A stretch of DNA of 45,820 nucleotides from Methyloprofundus sp. (GCA_014859465.1 JACUUF010000018.1:1-45820); one strand, 5' to 3'. Positions 31,214 through 39,997 are shown, numbered from the stretch's first letter. Numbers and translations are program-made. The notes: generated by a model not told the origin, from the letters alone.

Positions 31214-33216
31214 TCAGTTGATGCTATCAGTGAAAATTTGCTGGAATAATGGAATAAGCAATTGCCCGCCCCGCTCACTTAGGTGATCGTCGTCATAGTA
31301 GACTGGGATGCCATCGACATCACCCCAACAGCGTCCATCACTGCAAAGGTATGGCCTAGGATCAAGCAAGGTCACACCACACGCTTCAGCAGCACGGTTT
31401 TGAGCCTCCCATGCTACACGGTGACGTTCTTCATATTCTTCGAGGCTAACTGATACCCGCTGTACACGTCCAACCATGGCAGCACGCCCCATGGTACGAG
31501 GCACATCAATTTTCAACTCTGGAATGGGACGCATCATATAAACTGGTCGATGCTGGGCAAAGGCACATGCAGTTTCGGTGATACCTGCCTGCATTTCCTC
31601 ATAATACTCCGTGTTCCGTGTAGCATAAGGCTCTTTGATATATCTTAATGGATATTTTGCTAAATCCTGCCGATCAGGTTCGTTTGGCCCTTCTATCGCA
31701 GAGCTAATCCGATTTACTATTAGTATAGGTATATTTGAAGGAATAGATCTTGACTTTTCAAATGCTTTTTCAACAAATGACCCACATTTAAATCTATTTC
31801 CAAGTCTTAAATCCTGAATTCCAAAAATTGTGGTGCAGGAACTCAGAGTCCAATCTAAAACATGAAGATTTTTTTCTGGCAAAGCCTTTTCCACAGAGCG
31901 GATTATTGCCTGAGCATGACTATCACCAATGACGATAGCACCTAAACTGTCACCACCATATATACATTCAGGAACATTACTGTTAAGGCTCACATGACAC
32001 TCCGTTATACGCGGATTCTTGTTTAGTGATTCCGCAAAAATAGCATCCACCTTAGGATCAAGTCGCCCATAAACACCCTCTTTCAAACGCACACCAAATG
32101 CTGGCAGAGCCACCACCAATACGGTGCCACATATCAGTGCCATTTGTGGAATCTTGTTGAATTTGACTAATCCATTGCGCACCGGTTGTTCAATAAACGC
32201 CCAAGAAGCCCAGCCAAATATGAGTGTCAGCACAATTGCCAACAAGATAGCAACCCAGTTAGCCGTTAGCTCAAGGAAGATTAAAGCGACACTAAAAGGC
32301 CAGTGCCAGAGATATATTGAGTATGACGTTTTACCCAGCCACTGAGCCGGTTTAGTAGCCGTAAACACCGATTTATTACGAGCCGCCAGCAGGATCAGCA
32401 CTGCTCCTATAATTGGTACTAATGCATGATATCCGGGCCATGGGGTTGATGAGTCAAACAAAATCAGACTCAGTACAATCAGACCGAAGCCGACGATCTC
32501 AAGTAGTCGGGACAGGCCCCTATTGAGTGACAGCTGTTGACCATAGAAATAGATCAGACCACCTGCAAGCATCTCCCAAGCGCGAGTAGGCAGAAGATAA
32601 AAGGCTGCCACGGGTGTTCTCTGGGTCATGATCACAGAGATGGCAAGCGATAGCAAAAAGCCTGCAATCAACATCAAACCGATAAATTTCCGGTTGGGAA
32701 CTAACTTCCACAGGATGACAAGCACCAAGGGGAACAGAATATAAAACTGCCACTCAACCGATAATGACCAAGTATGCAGCAGCAACTTTTCATGGGAAGC
32801 GGTATCAAAATAACCAGCCTCCCCCCAAAACTTCATATTGGAAATGAATGCCAAAGCGGTGATTGCATGCGTCGCCAGCATCCGGTAATCAGGTGCTGAA
32901 AGGTAGAACCAACCTATAATTAATAGGAAAACGCAGAGTCCGATCAGCGCTGGCAGAATTCTTCGCGCCCGTGCCAAATAAAAATCAATAATATCAAATC
33001 TATTGACAGAGGCCGAGACGTCGTGTAGGGGGGGGTGGCTAACTTAGTTACTATTATCCCGGTCATCAAAAATCCCGAGATAACAAAAAATATATCAACA
33101 CCTATGAATCCTCCGCTGAAGCCGGGAATTCCGAAGTGAAAAAGCACAACAGCCAACACTGCCCATGCCCTCAGTCCATTTATATCCGGTCTGAATGAAT
33201 CCGATTTAATAGCCAT
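31214..33216 (-). pseudogene. Surface polysaccharide O-acyltransferase (acyltransferase_3 + SGNH), frameshifted at a homopolymer
   Basis: The protein is split over two frames. The first 60 or so residues (from ATG 33216) carry [20 protein letters not shown] and [18 protein letters not shown], the start of membrane acyltransferase_3 proteins. The frame is lost at an 8-base C run (33028-33035, G on the plus strand). The rest continues in another frame as [20 protein letters not shown], about nine more membrane helices, and a periplasmic SGNH domain with GDSHAQAI and a DDDH motif. One extra C would give a single 667-residue OafB-like protein. Such enzymes acetylate O-antigen or other surface sugars. 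Sequence looks more GC-rich than its neighbours. It may be phase-variable, decayed, or a sequencing error. Confidence 0.8.
33028..33035. repeat. G8/C8 homopolymer inside the acyltransferase gene
   Basis: Eight consecutive G residues on the plus strand (C on the coding strand). The reading frame of the acyltransferase changes exactly here. A ninth base restores it. Confidence 0.9.
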
Positions 33217-33278
33217 ATTCTTCTCTTTAAGGTCCTTAATTGTTGAAACAAGAAACTCTACTATGTTGCAGAAACAAC

Positions 33279-33300
33279 GGGGTCAGCTCTTACATTTTGC
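33279..33300. repeat. GGGGTCAGC motif flanking the acyltransferase gene
   Basis: GGGGTCAGC (33279-33287) continues as TCTTACATTTTGC. The inverse motif GGCTGACCCC occurs at 31132-31141 on the other side of the acyltransferase. Such 'GGGGTCAG... TTTTGC' sequences often mark ends of small mobile or repeat elements; this is suggestive only. Confidence 0.4.
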
Positions 33301-33380
33301 AATTATTCGACTCACTGTTGAGTAGAATGACAGATTAATGCAAAACGCAAGACTAAAGACATAATCAGGAAAGTTTTTCC

Positions 33381-33408
33381 TTGAGTAGCAATCTGACTCG
33401 CTACTCAA
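33381..33408 (-). terminator. Hairpin after the YajR-like transporter gene
   Basis: TTGAGTAGC (33381-33389) pairs with GCTACTCAA (33400-33408), 26 bp after the transporter stop codon. No T run follows on the minus strand, so it may be a weak terminator or mRNA-stabilising hairpin. Confidence 0.35.
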
Positions 33409-33434
33409 CCGAAGTTCAAAAAATCCACAGCCAA

Positions 33435-34826
33435 TTAAGCATCATTCCACTGCGTTAATAGATATTGCAGCTTATCTTTATCTAATAACGCATTATCGAC
33501 TTTTAAATACGCTACACTTTCACTCGCTTGCAGATCAACACTGGCAACACCTTTTACCGCTAAAATATCGGTCAAAAAACGGTCCAATTTATCTGCGGCA
33601 ATATTTTGGGTAGAAACTAATAGATTAGCCAAATACTGTGGTACTTGCATTGACAAGGCAACAACCAGCCAAGTAGCGGCAGCAAAAACACAAAATAAAA
33701 ACACATAACTTGCCCCCCACTCACCATAAATCCAGCCCCCTGTTATTCCCCCTAAAAAAGCACCAAAAAATTGTGAACTAGAATAGGCGCCCATTGCTGT
33801 GCCTTTTAAATTGCCCGGTGCAGTTTTAGAGATTAATGAAGGTAGTGTCGCTTCTAGCAAATTAAAACCACAGAAAAACACCCACAAACAGGCAATTAAA
33901 GCGAACAAACTATCGTTAAAGAAAAATAAACCGAGGTCAGCAAGCGCTAAAGTCGCTACCGCGCCGACAAATACCGCCTTCATTTTGCGTTTTTTCTCGG
34001 CCAGAATAACAAAAGGAATAATCATTGCCATCGAGGTGGTTAATACCGGTAAATACACTTTCCAGTGCTCTGCAGAAGCGAGTCCAGCATCACGAATGAG
34101 TAAAGGTACGATAACAAAAGTCGCGGTTAAAATGAGGTGTAAAATAAAAATTCCATAATCCAAACGCAATAAGTCTTTATCTTTTAATACTTTCGTGAAT
34201 TGCTTAGGGTCTAATTCAGCATCCCGATGCACTTTGGTTTGCACTGGATTTGGCACGACAAATAAGACCACAAAGACCGCTAAAAATGACAATATCGCCG
34301 TAAACCAGAAAATCCCTTGAATACCTGAAAATCCGGCAATAACAGGACCTATAGTCATTGCGACACCAAAGGAAACGCCGATACTCGCGCCAATCATCGC
34401 CATCGCTTTAGTGCGATGCACTTCATGTGTTAAATCAGCCACTAACGCCATAATAGCCGCCGCAATTGCACCACTACCCTGTAAAGCACGACCAATTAAC
34501 ACCCCATAAATAGTCGTTGATAAGGCAGCGACAATACTGCCTGAGGCAAATAACAACAGGCCGATAACAATAATTTTTTTACGCCCAAAACGATCCGATA
34601 GTAAACCAAAAGGAATCTGTAATATTGCCTGGGTTAAACCATAAACACTAATAGCCAAACCAATTAACAGAGGCGTTGAGCCTTCCAAGGTTTCAGCGAA
34701 TAAAGATAAAACCGGTAAAATCATGAACAACCCAAGCATACGCAAAGCGTAAATACTCGATAAAGATAGGGTTGCGCGTCGCTCCAATGACGACATTGGG
34801 CTCGTTATATCCTGAACGTGTGTCAA
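33435..34826 (-). CDS. MFS transporter with C-terminal YAM-like domain (YajR family)
   Basis: Twelve-helix major facilitator of the YajR group. The MFS motif A is GLLSDRFGRKK near residue 90, with ALRMLGLFMILPVLSLFA in helix 1. After the last helix there is a soluble C-terminal part (from about residue 400) with VDLQASESVAYLKVD, which fits the ferredoxin-like YAM domain of E. coli YajR. The substrate of the family is unknown. I prefer TTG 34826 (463 residues) because CAGGAG lies 9 nt upstream. ATG 34796 is the alternative, and upstream codons run into a REP element. It appears to be transcribed alone. Confidence 0.85.
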   Translation of the reverse strand: MTHVQDITSPMSSLERRATLSLSSIYALRMLGLFMILPVLSLFAETLEGSTPLLIGLAISVYGLTQAILQIPFGLLSDRFGRKKIIVIGLLLFASGSIVAALSTTIYGVLIGRALQGSGAIAAAIMALVADLTHEVHRTKAMAMIGASIGVSFGVAMTIGPVIAGFSGIQGIFWFTAILSFLAVFVVLFVVPNPVQTKVHRDAELDPKQFTKVLKDKDLLRLDYGIFILHLILTATFVIVPLLIRDAGLASAEHWKVYLPVLTTSMAMIIPFVILAEKKRKMKAVFVGAVATLALADLGLFFFNDSLFALIACLWVFFCGFNLLEATLPSLISKTAPGNLKGTAMGAYSSSQFFGAFLGGITGGWIYGEWGASYVFLFCVFAAATWLVVALSMQVPQYLANLLVSTQNIAADKLDRFLTDILAVKGVASVDLQASESVAYLKVDNALLDKDKLQYLLTQWNDA

Positions 34827-34877
34827 AACCGTAAACTCCTGTAGATAAAAAATCATGCTCACATTTACAATGTCTAA

Positions 34878-34936
34878 GTAGGGCGTGGCTTTAGCCCGCC
34901 ACTTAATACACAAAGCGAACTAAAGCGGCGCCCTAC
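34878..34936. repeat. REP-like inverted pair between the MFS and nudF genes
   Basis: GTAGGGCGTGGCTTTAG (34878 onward) is mirrored by CTAAAGCGGCGCCCTAC ending at 34936, with a few mismatches between the arms. Core and layout resemble the elements at 7305 and 41964. Confidence 0.7.
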
Positions 34937-34971
34937 CGACCTTAATCCCAATTATTTTACCAGTTTTAAAT

Positions 34972-35562
34972 TTACAATTTATGTTTATTCAAAGCCAGCC
35001 ACTGAATAGCAATAATAGGAATAGCGGATTCAATTCGCCCATCTTCAATCATCGCATAAGCTTCTGCAAAACTTACGGTAGATACCAAGATATCTTCATG
35101 CTCATGATCTAAACCATGAATCCCACCGACCTCAGTCGCATCAATACGCCCATAAAATAGAGAGATTTTTTCAGAAGTGCCACCCGGCGAGGTATAAAAT
35201 TCATTAATTAAACGCATTTCCTGCACCTCGCAACCCGCCTCTTCTACTGATTCTCTAAAAGCGACCTCTTCGGCCGTTTCCCCCTCCTCTATCGCTCCTG
35301 CGACAATCTCCAGTAACCATGCGCGTTCACGTACATCAGCTTGACCCATAGGCCCCATCCGGAACTGCTCAATAATCACAACTTTATCGGTATCAGGGTC
35401 ATACAATAATACAGCCACGCAATTACCCCGCTGAAATAACTCCCGAGTCAGCACCTCACTCCAACCACCCGCAAATAAACTATGCTGTACTTGATAGCGA
35501 TTTAAACTAAAAAAACCCTGATACATTGACTCTTGAGCCATCACTTTAAATTCTTTTTTCAT
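34972..35562 (-). CDS. nudF: ADP-ribose pyrophosphatase (Nudix hydrolase, NudF type)
   Basis: Nudix hydrolase that splits ADP-ribose into AMP and ribose 5-phosphate, clearing a reactive NAD breakdown product. The Nudix box is complete: GAIEEGETAEEVAFRESVEE followed by AG (residues about 88-110), with RE and EE metal ligands. The following YTSPGGTSEKISLFYG is typical of the ADP-ribose pyrophosphatase branch. At 196 residues it is close to E. coli NudF (209). AAGGTG precedes ATG 35562. It is divergent from htpX, with 86 bp between them. Confidence 0.9.
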   Translation of the reverse strand: MKKEFKVMAQESMYQGFFSLNRYQVQHSLFAGGWSEVLTRELFQRGNCVAVLLYDPDTDKVVIIEQFRMGPMGQADVRERAWLLEIVAGAIEEGETAEEVAFRESVEEAGCEVQEMRLINEFYTSPGGTSEKISLFYGRIDATEVGGIHGLDHEHEDILVSTVSFAEAYAMIEDGRIESAIPIIAIQWLALNKHKL

Positions 35563-35648
35563 AACACCTTACTTAATTGTTGTAATTTAGTTTGCATAGC
35601 ACCACTATAGAGTAAATTATTATTTCATTTTTTCGGAGCATAAAAACC

Positions 35649-36524
35649 ATGATGCGAATTTTTCTTTTCTTAGCCACTAACATTGCCATTATGGTCGTCG
35701 TTAGTCTTATCTTTAGTATTTTCGGCTTAAGCGGCACTTTAGCGGCTAACGGCGTAGATCTTGACCTTAACGCCTTACTGGTCATCTCTGCTGTTATCGG
35801 CATGACCGGCTCGTTTATTTCTTTGGCCATGTCCAAATGGTCAGCCAAAAGAGGTATGGGCGTACATGTTATTGAGCACCCGCAAAACCAAACGGAAAAA
35901 TGGCTTATTGATGTCGTTAGCCGCCAGGCACGTATCGTCGGCATTGATATGCCGGAAGTAGGTATATTTCAGACCCCAGATGCGAATGCTTTCGCTACAG
36001 GCATGACCAAAAACAGCTCATTAGTTGCCGTCAGTACAGGCTTATTACAGAACATGTCGCAAGATGAAGTTGAAGCCGTTATCGGCCATGAAATGTCCCA
36101 TGTTGCCAATGGCGATATGGTCACGATGGCGCTAATGCAAGGCGTGGTGAACACCTTTGTCTATTTCTTTGCCACTATTATTGGCCATACCGTTGACCGT
36201 GTTATTTTCAAAAACGAAGAAGGCCATGGCATGGCCTATTATGTCACGCAAATAATCGCACAAATTGCCCTTTCCTTTTTGGCTTCCATGTTGGTTATGT
36301 GGTTCTCACGTTACCGCGAATTCAAAGCAGATGCAGGCGGCGCAAAATTAGCCGGCAGAGAAAAAATGATCGGTGCTTTACGTGCCTTACAACGTGCGCA
36401 TGAACCTCAGCAATTACCTGATCAATTCGCGGCATTAGCCATTAATGGCGGCGCTGTACAAAAATTATTTATGAGTCATCCGCCTTTAGAAGAGCGTATT
36501 GCTGCCTTACAAAATCAACGTTAA
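35649..36524 (+). CDS. htpX: Membrane zinc protease HtpX
   Basis: Inner-membrane M48 metalloprotease that removes damaged membrane proteins, usually alongside FtsH. The zinc site is HEMSH (H147, E148, H151), with the third ligand in the REFKAD stretch near residue 222. Two N-terminal hydrophobic helices (residues 5-30 and 41-62) and two more near 160-180 and 195-215 give the usual topology. At 291 residues it matches E. coli HtpX (293). GGAG lies 10 nt before ATG. A hairpin follows the stop (36535-36561). Stress control (Cpx-type) is known for the family but no site was recognised here. Confidence 0.95.
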   Translation: MMRIFLFLATNIAIMVVVSLIFSIFGLSGTLAANGVDLDLNALLVISAVIGMTGSFISLAMSKWSAKRGMGVHVIEHPQNQTEKWLIDVVSRQARIVGIDMPEVGIFQTPDANAFATGMTKNSSLVAVSTGLLQNMSQDEVEAVIGHEMSHVANGDMVTMALMQGVVNTFVYFFATIIGHTVDRVIFKNEEGHGMAYYVTQIIAQIALSFLASMLVMWFSRYREFKADAGGAKLAGREKMIGALRALQRAHEPQQLPDQFAALAINGGAVQKLFMSHPPLEERIAALQNQR

Positions 36525-36534
36525 TAGTCTTTGA

Positions 36535-36561
36535 GGCAGTCTCTCAATAGAAGAGGCTGCC
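36535..36561 (+). terminator. Hairpin after htpX
   Basis: GGCAGTCTCT (36535-36544) pairs with AGAGGCTGCC (36552-36561) with one G-U pair and a 7-nt loop. The T tract after it is weak (CTTT), so it may terminate htpX only partly or protect its 3' end. Confidence 0.45.
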
Positions 36562-36581
36562 GCCTTTACAAAGGATAAATT

Positions 36582-36770
36582 ATGCAATCTATAACAATCA
36601 ATATCACTAACAAAAACACGCAAGAAAAAGTTATATGGTCTTTAAATCATCTTAAAGAAGATGGCGTTGAAATAGTTTCTCAAGAAGATATTGGTGATCT
36701 AAAGCTATTAGCAGCCACTCGAAATGAAGCAAGCATTTCATTTGATGAATATTTAAAGAATGAACATTAA
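36582..36770 (+). CDS. Putative antitoxin of a type II toxin-antitoxin pair
   Basis: Small acidic protein of 62 residues: an N-terminal beta stretch (ITINITNKNTQEKVIWSL), then a helical part ending SFDEYLKNEH. Its layout resembles small antitoxins that pair with RelE/ParE-type toxins. Its end overlaps by 11 bp the ATG (36760) of a RelE-like frame, the usual coupled arrangement. AAAGGA lies 8 nt before ATG. Because the toxin frame is broken, it may act as an orphan antitoxin or be on the way to loss. Assignment is from size, order and partner. Confidence 0.65.
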   Translation: MQSITINITNKNTQEKVIWSLNHLKEDGVEIVSQEDIGDLKLLAATRNEASISFDEYLKNEH

Positions 36771-37001
36771 GCTTAGAAAAAGTGCAATTAAAGACTTACG
36801 CAAACTTCCTTCTAGCGAAACTGAACGAATTCATAAAAGAATCCTTAAATTAAAAACTTCCCAAACCTACCTAATTGCAAGAAGTTAACCAATTTTGAAC
36901 CCGCTTATCGACTATGTTCTGGTGATTATCGTATTTTGTTTGATGTAAATGACAATGAAATCGAAATAGGCCGAATATTACATAGAAAAGAAAGCTATTA
37001 A
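36760..37001 (+). pseudogene. RelE/ParE-family toxin, frameshifted
   Basis: Frame one begins at ATG 36760 with MNIKLRKSAIKDLRKLP, typical of RelE-type toxins. At about 36857-36861 the frame is lost; from there the next frame reads NLPNCKKLTNFEPAYRL, then SGDYRILFDV and EIGRILHRKESY, the standard toxin C-terminus, and stops at 36999-37001. One missing base (TTCCC where TTTCCC would restore KTFPNLPN) explains it. The product would be a 42-residue truncated peptide without the catalytic C-terminal part, so the toxin is presumably inactive. Confidence 0.8.
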
Positions 37002-37021
37002 GCTTCAGTATTTACAAAGCT

Positions 37022-37270
37022 ATGAACACACATCAATACATTCGCTTTCGGCTAAATCTACCTGCCGATCAATACCTAAAAGTCTATCAAGGCATCGCCA
37101 AAAATATTTCTGCACAAGCAGATGATGGTCGCCGTATCGCGTTCCCTGCGCAAAATATCAAACAATTTCTGACCCACGATGGCATCTTTGGGCATTTTGA
37201 AATGGAACTGACGGCGCAAAATAAGTTTGTTGCGATCAAGAAATTAGATCGTGGGTTTGGTTCTGTATAG
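37022..37270 (+). CDS. DUF2835 family protein
   Basis: 82-residue protein of the DUF2835 family, widespread in gammaproteobacteria and of unknown function. The recognisable pattern is FRLNLPADQYLKVYQG, then DDGRRIAFPAQNIKQFLTHDG and a final beta stretch. It is small, without membrane segments or catalytic motif. It stands between the broken toxin gene and the convergent DUF4276 gene and has no clear ribosome site. Confidence 0.75.
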   Translation: MNTHQYIRFRLNLPADQYLKVYQGIAKNISAQADDGRRIAFPAQNIKQFLTHDGIFGHFEMELTAQNKFVAIKKLDRGFGSV

Positions 37271-37319
37271 CACACTCCTCTGTTTTTGCACTTAAGCGAA
37301 TATGCATTCAACTTTTTAT

Positions 37320-37994
37320 TTAGCCAGCCGGCGAATACTTGATACCCACGCTGAAAAAAAACGCGCACTCCTTCTCCATAGCACTTAAACCTACATTTTT
37401 CATAGCAATACTTCCATGCGCTACTTTTTTATATTTTGGCGATAACAGCAATCTCTCCAGGAGTGCCGCTGGTTTTGTTTCTGGCTTGTTATTTATATAT
37501 TCAGGGGATTCGGCTTTGGCTTTAATGGCTTTTAGCTCTTTAGAAGCGCCTGACCAAGCTTTATTAACACGAACAATGCCATCAACATCACTAAATAACA
37601 GCGCCTCAAATTCATGAGCTTGAATATAAGGCAGGAAACGCTCTGGCCGACACCCCGTACTAGCAATAATATCGCTATGCCATGCACTTGTTAATCTCTT
37701 TAATTTTTCTGCTAACTGAAATTCAGACACTTCATCAACAGCAGGAAAATCGGCCCCCAATTTATACAAATCAATGAGTGTCGTCACAAAAGGCTGGTCT
37801 TTTTGTTTTAGTGTTCGTTCTATATCAGGCTTAATACGCGCATAATTTAGCGCTCCTCCTTTTTTTCCAATAGACGTAGGGACAGTTTGACCTTTAAGTG
37901 ACAGTCCCAAATCATAAAAGTGCGGAGCCAGTACTTGGGCTACAAAAGTTTCTTCCGTTTGTCCCTCACAAATAACACAGACACGCTTCATCAT
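37320..37994 (-). CDS. DUF4276 family protein, TOPRIM-like (ATPase partner)
   Basis: 224-residue protein of the DUF4276 family. It starts CVICEGQTEETFV, with the glutamate E10 typical of TOPRIM-like nucleases. An acidic strand follows (TTLIDLY, D75), then AHEFEALLFSD with H127, E128, E130 and D136. These are plausible metal-binding residues, but I infer nuclease activity and have not proved it. Its ATG overlaps the stop of the upstream ATPase by 4 bp (ATGA), so the two are made together. DUF4276 genes next to AAA_21-type ATPases recur in bacteria. The pair resembles the ATPase-TOPRIM layout of OLD and PARIS systems. Confidence 0.75.
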   Translation of the reverse strand: MMKRVCVICEGQTEETFVAQVLAPHFYDLGLSLKGQTVPTSIGKKGGALNYARIKPDIERTLKQKDQPFVTTLIDLYKLGADFPAVDEVSEFQLAEKLKRLTSAWHSDIIASTGCRPERFLPYIQAHEFEALLFSDVDGIVRVNKAWSGASKELKAIKAKAESPEYINNKPETKPAALLERLLLSPKYKKVAHGSIAMKNVGLSAMEKECAFFFSVGIKYSPAG

Positions 37995-39070
37995 ATCGCA
38001 GGCCTCCCGCCTAAAATATTACGTTTCCATAAATCACCCAAACTAAACTCTTCCAACCATTCTGCTAAATCCTCTTCATCCAAGCGCTCAAAAATAGAGG
38101 CACCCTTTTCACGCTGAACAATCACAACATCTTTTGCTTCGAAGTTATTTAACAACTCAACCGACTGCGTGGCAACAATGAGTTGTTTTTTTTCAGCAAC
38201 TTCTTGCAGCATATCGGCCAATAAATTTATCGCGTAGGGATGCAATCCAAGCTCAGGCTCATCAATAATGATGGTATCAGGCAATAAATGTATAGGCTGT
38301 AGCAATAAGACCGTTAAACAGATAAAACGTAATGTGCCATCAGACAATACATGAGCCCGATACGGGGTATCTGGATCACCTTGCTCAATCCATTCTAATT
38401 CTACATCTTGAGGTAATGGATCACGGACCACAAAATCATCAAAGAAAGGAGCGGCCAAACGAATGGTTTCAACGATACGTTGATAAGCATCAGGAAAACT
38501 TAATTTTAATTTCGCAATATAAGCGGCTAAATTTCCTGCGTCTGAATTTAACTTAATATTTTGATTGTTTGGATGCAATTGCTTAACTTTTGCTTCGGCA
38601 CTGGTATCATGAAAATGATAAAGCCGCCAACTTTTAATCGCCGGTAACACATATTCACTAGCTGTTGTTGGCTTGATCCTTAGTTTTGCTTCTTCATGCG
38701 CATTACCCAAAGATTCAATATGAATCCCATAATTTCCATTAAACCAAGTTTCTTCCTTCAAAAACATCATACGATTATCTTGCGTTGCTGAAAGCGCAAT
38801 ACGATAGCCATTATCGCCAAAATAAAACTCTGCCTCCATCGTTTTGGTGCGTTTACGTCCTCCATGTAAAATCGCATCTGGGCCGCCACTGCCTTTAATA
38901 TGTAACTGCAAATCTCCTTCAGCTAAAGCGCCAAGCATTTTAAATAAACCAATTAAATTACTTTTTCCCACACCATTAGCCCCGATTAATACATTCATAT
39001 TATTTAGGCTAAATTTTTCTAAACTTTTTATTGATTTATAACCTTTAACAGTTATTTCTTTAAGTTTCAT
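37991..39070 (-). CDS. ABC/SMC-like AAA_21 ATPase, partner of DUF4276
   Basis: ATPase of the RecF/SMC-like AAA_21 class, 359 residues from ATG 39070. The N-terminal strand MKLKEITVKGYKSI leads into Walker A GANGVGKS (30-37). The insertion between is about 200 residues. The signature LSDGT lies at 242-246, Walker B IIIDEPELGLHP at 267-278, and the switch region VATQSVELLNNF follows at 299. The D-loop glutamate is E271. An upstream in-frame start at 39112 adds 14 residues of poor conservation, so I prefer 39070. It carries no nuclease domain itself; the TOPRIM-like function is in the coupled next gene. Regulation is not visible. Confidence 0.85.
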   Translation of the reverse strand: MKLKEITVKGYKSIKSLEKFSLNNMNVLIGANGVGKSNLIGLFKMLGALAEGDLQLHIKGSGGPDAILHGGRKRTKTMEAEFYFGDNGYRIALSATQDNRMMFLKEETWFNGNYGIHIESLGNAHEEAKLRIKPTTASEYVLPAIKSWRLYHFHDTSAEAKVKQLHPNNQNIKLNSDAGNLAAYIAKLKLSFPDAYQRIVETIRLAAPFFDDFVVRDPLPQDVELEWIEQGDPDTPYRAHVLSDGTLRFICLTVLLLQPIHLLPDTIIIDEPELGLHPYAINLLADMLQEVAEKKQLIVATQSVELLNNFEAKDVVIVQREKGASIFERLDEEDLAEWLEEFSLGDLWKRNILGGRPAI

Positions 39071-39187
39071 GAGACCAAACCTACCAATAAGGGCGCTGCA
39101 CTTTTTATACAAGAATTGCCCATATATTTTCCAATGCCTATCAATTCATTTATGTTTTTGCCCCCTACCCTAGATTTAATATATGGC

Positions 39188-39997
39188 TTACAGTGACACA
39201 TCAAAATCCACATTGCCTGCACCATTCAAAACCATAAAATGCTTACCCCGCGAGCGAGAAATCAAAGTTACGCCTGATAATTGCGCCATTTCCAAGCCCA
39301 TTTGCGTGGCACCTGAACGGGACAATAACACCGGAATGCCCATTTGCGAGACTTTAATCACCATCTCCGAAGTTAAGCGCCCTGTGGTATAAAAAATCTT
39401 ATTATCACCGGAAATATCATTAAGCCACATATAGCCCGCAATGGCATCGACGGCATTATGCCGACCGACATCCTCAACAAATAATTGCAATTGCTCGCCA
39501 CTATATAAAGCGCAGCCATGCACAGCGCCGGCTTTTTTATACACTTCATTATGCGTTCTAACAGAATCCAGTAAGGCATATAAAGTCGATTGGCGCACCC
39601 GGTTTTTCGGCACACGAATTTGCTGTAATTTATCCATTAATCGACCAAATACCGTGCCTTGCCCACAACCTGTGGTCACAGTCCGGCGCTGCATTTGCTC
39701 AGAAAAATCACTGGATGCACCGGCAGTTACCACAGCAACCGATTCCGTTTGCCAATCAACCTGAACAATTTTAATCTCATTAAGATGCTCAAAAAATCCC
39801 TGATTTTTTAAATAGCCTAAGGTTAATAATTCAGGGTGCGAACCGATGGTCATCAAGGTAACAATTTCTTGTTTATCAACATAAATCGTCATCGCTCGCT
39901 CACCGACTAACTGTAATTCGCGCTCTTGCCCTGTTTCGTCAACGCCAATTACCGCAGTAGATACGCTTAATCCAGCATCGGTCATTTGCGGTTTCAT
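39188..39997 (-). CDS. fdhD: Formate dehydrogenase accessory sulfurtransferase FdhD
   Basis: FdhD passes sulfur from IscS to the molybdenum cofactor of formate dehydrogenase. The 269-residue protein has the family core: TGCGQGT with C111, HGCALYSGEQLQLFVEDVGRHNA region near 165-187, TTGRLTSEMV and SRSGATQMG. E. coli uses a C-x-x-C pair (C121/C124); here the second cysteine is a glycine (C111-G-Q-G114). It overlaps mobA by 4 bp, tying it to MGD cofactor synthesis. In a methylotroph, formate oxidation by a Mo-dependent dehydrogenase would be the use, but the dehydrogenase genes are not in this window. Confidence 0.93.
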   Translation of the reverse strand: MKPQMTDAGLSVSTAVIGVDETGQERELQLVGERAMTIYVDKQEIVTLMTIGSHPELLTLGYLKNQGFFEHLNEIKIVQVDWQTESVAVVTAGASSDFSEQMQRRTVTTGCGQGTVFGRLMDKLQQIRVPKNRVRQSTLYALLDSVRTHNEVYKKAGAVHGCALYSGEQLQLFVEDVGRHNAVDAIAGYMWLNDISGDNKIFYTTGRLTSEMVIKVSQMGIPVLLSRSGATQMGLEMAQLSGVTLISRSRGKHFMVLNGAGNVDFDVSL

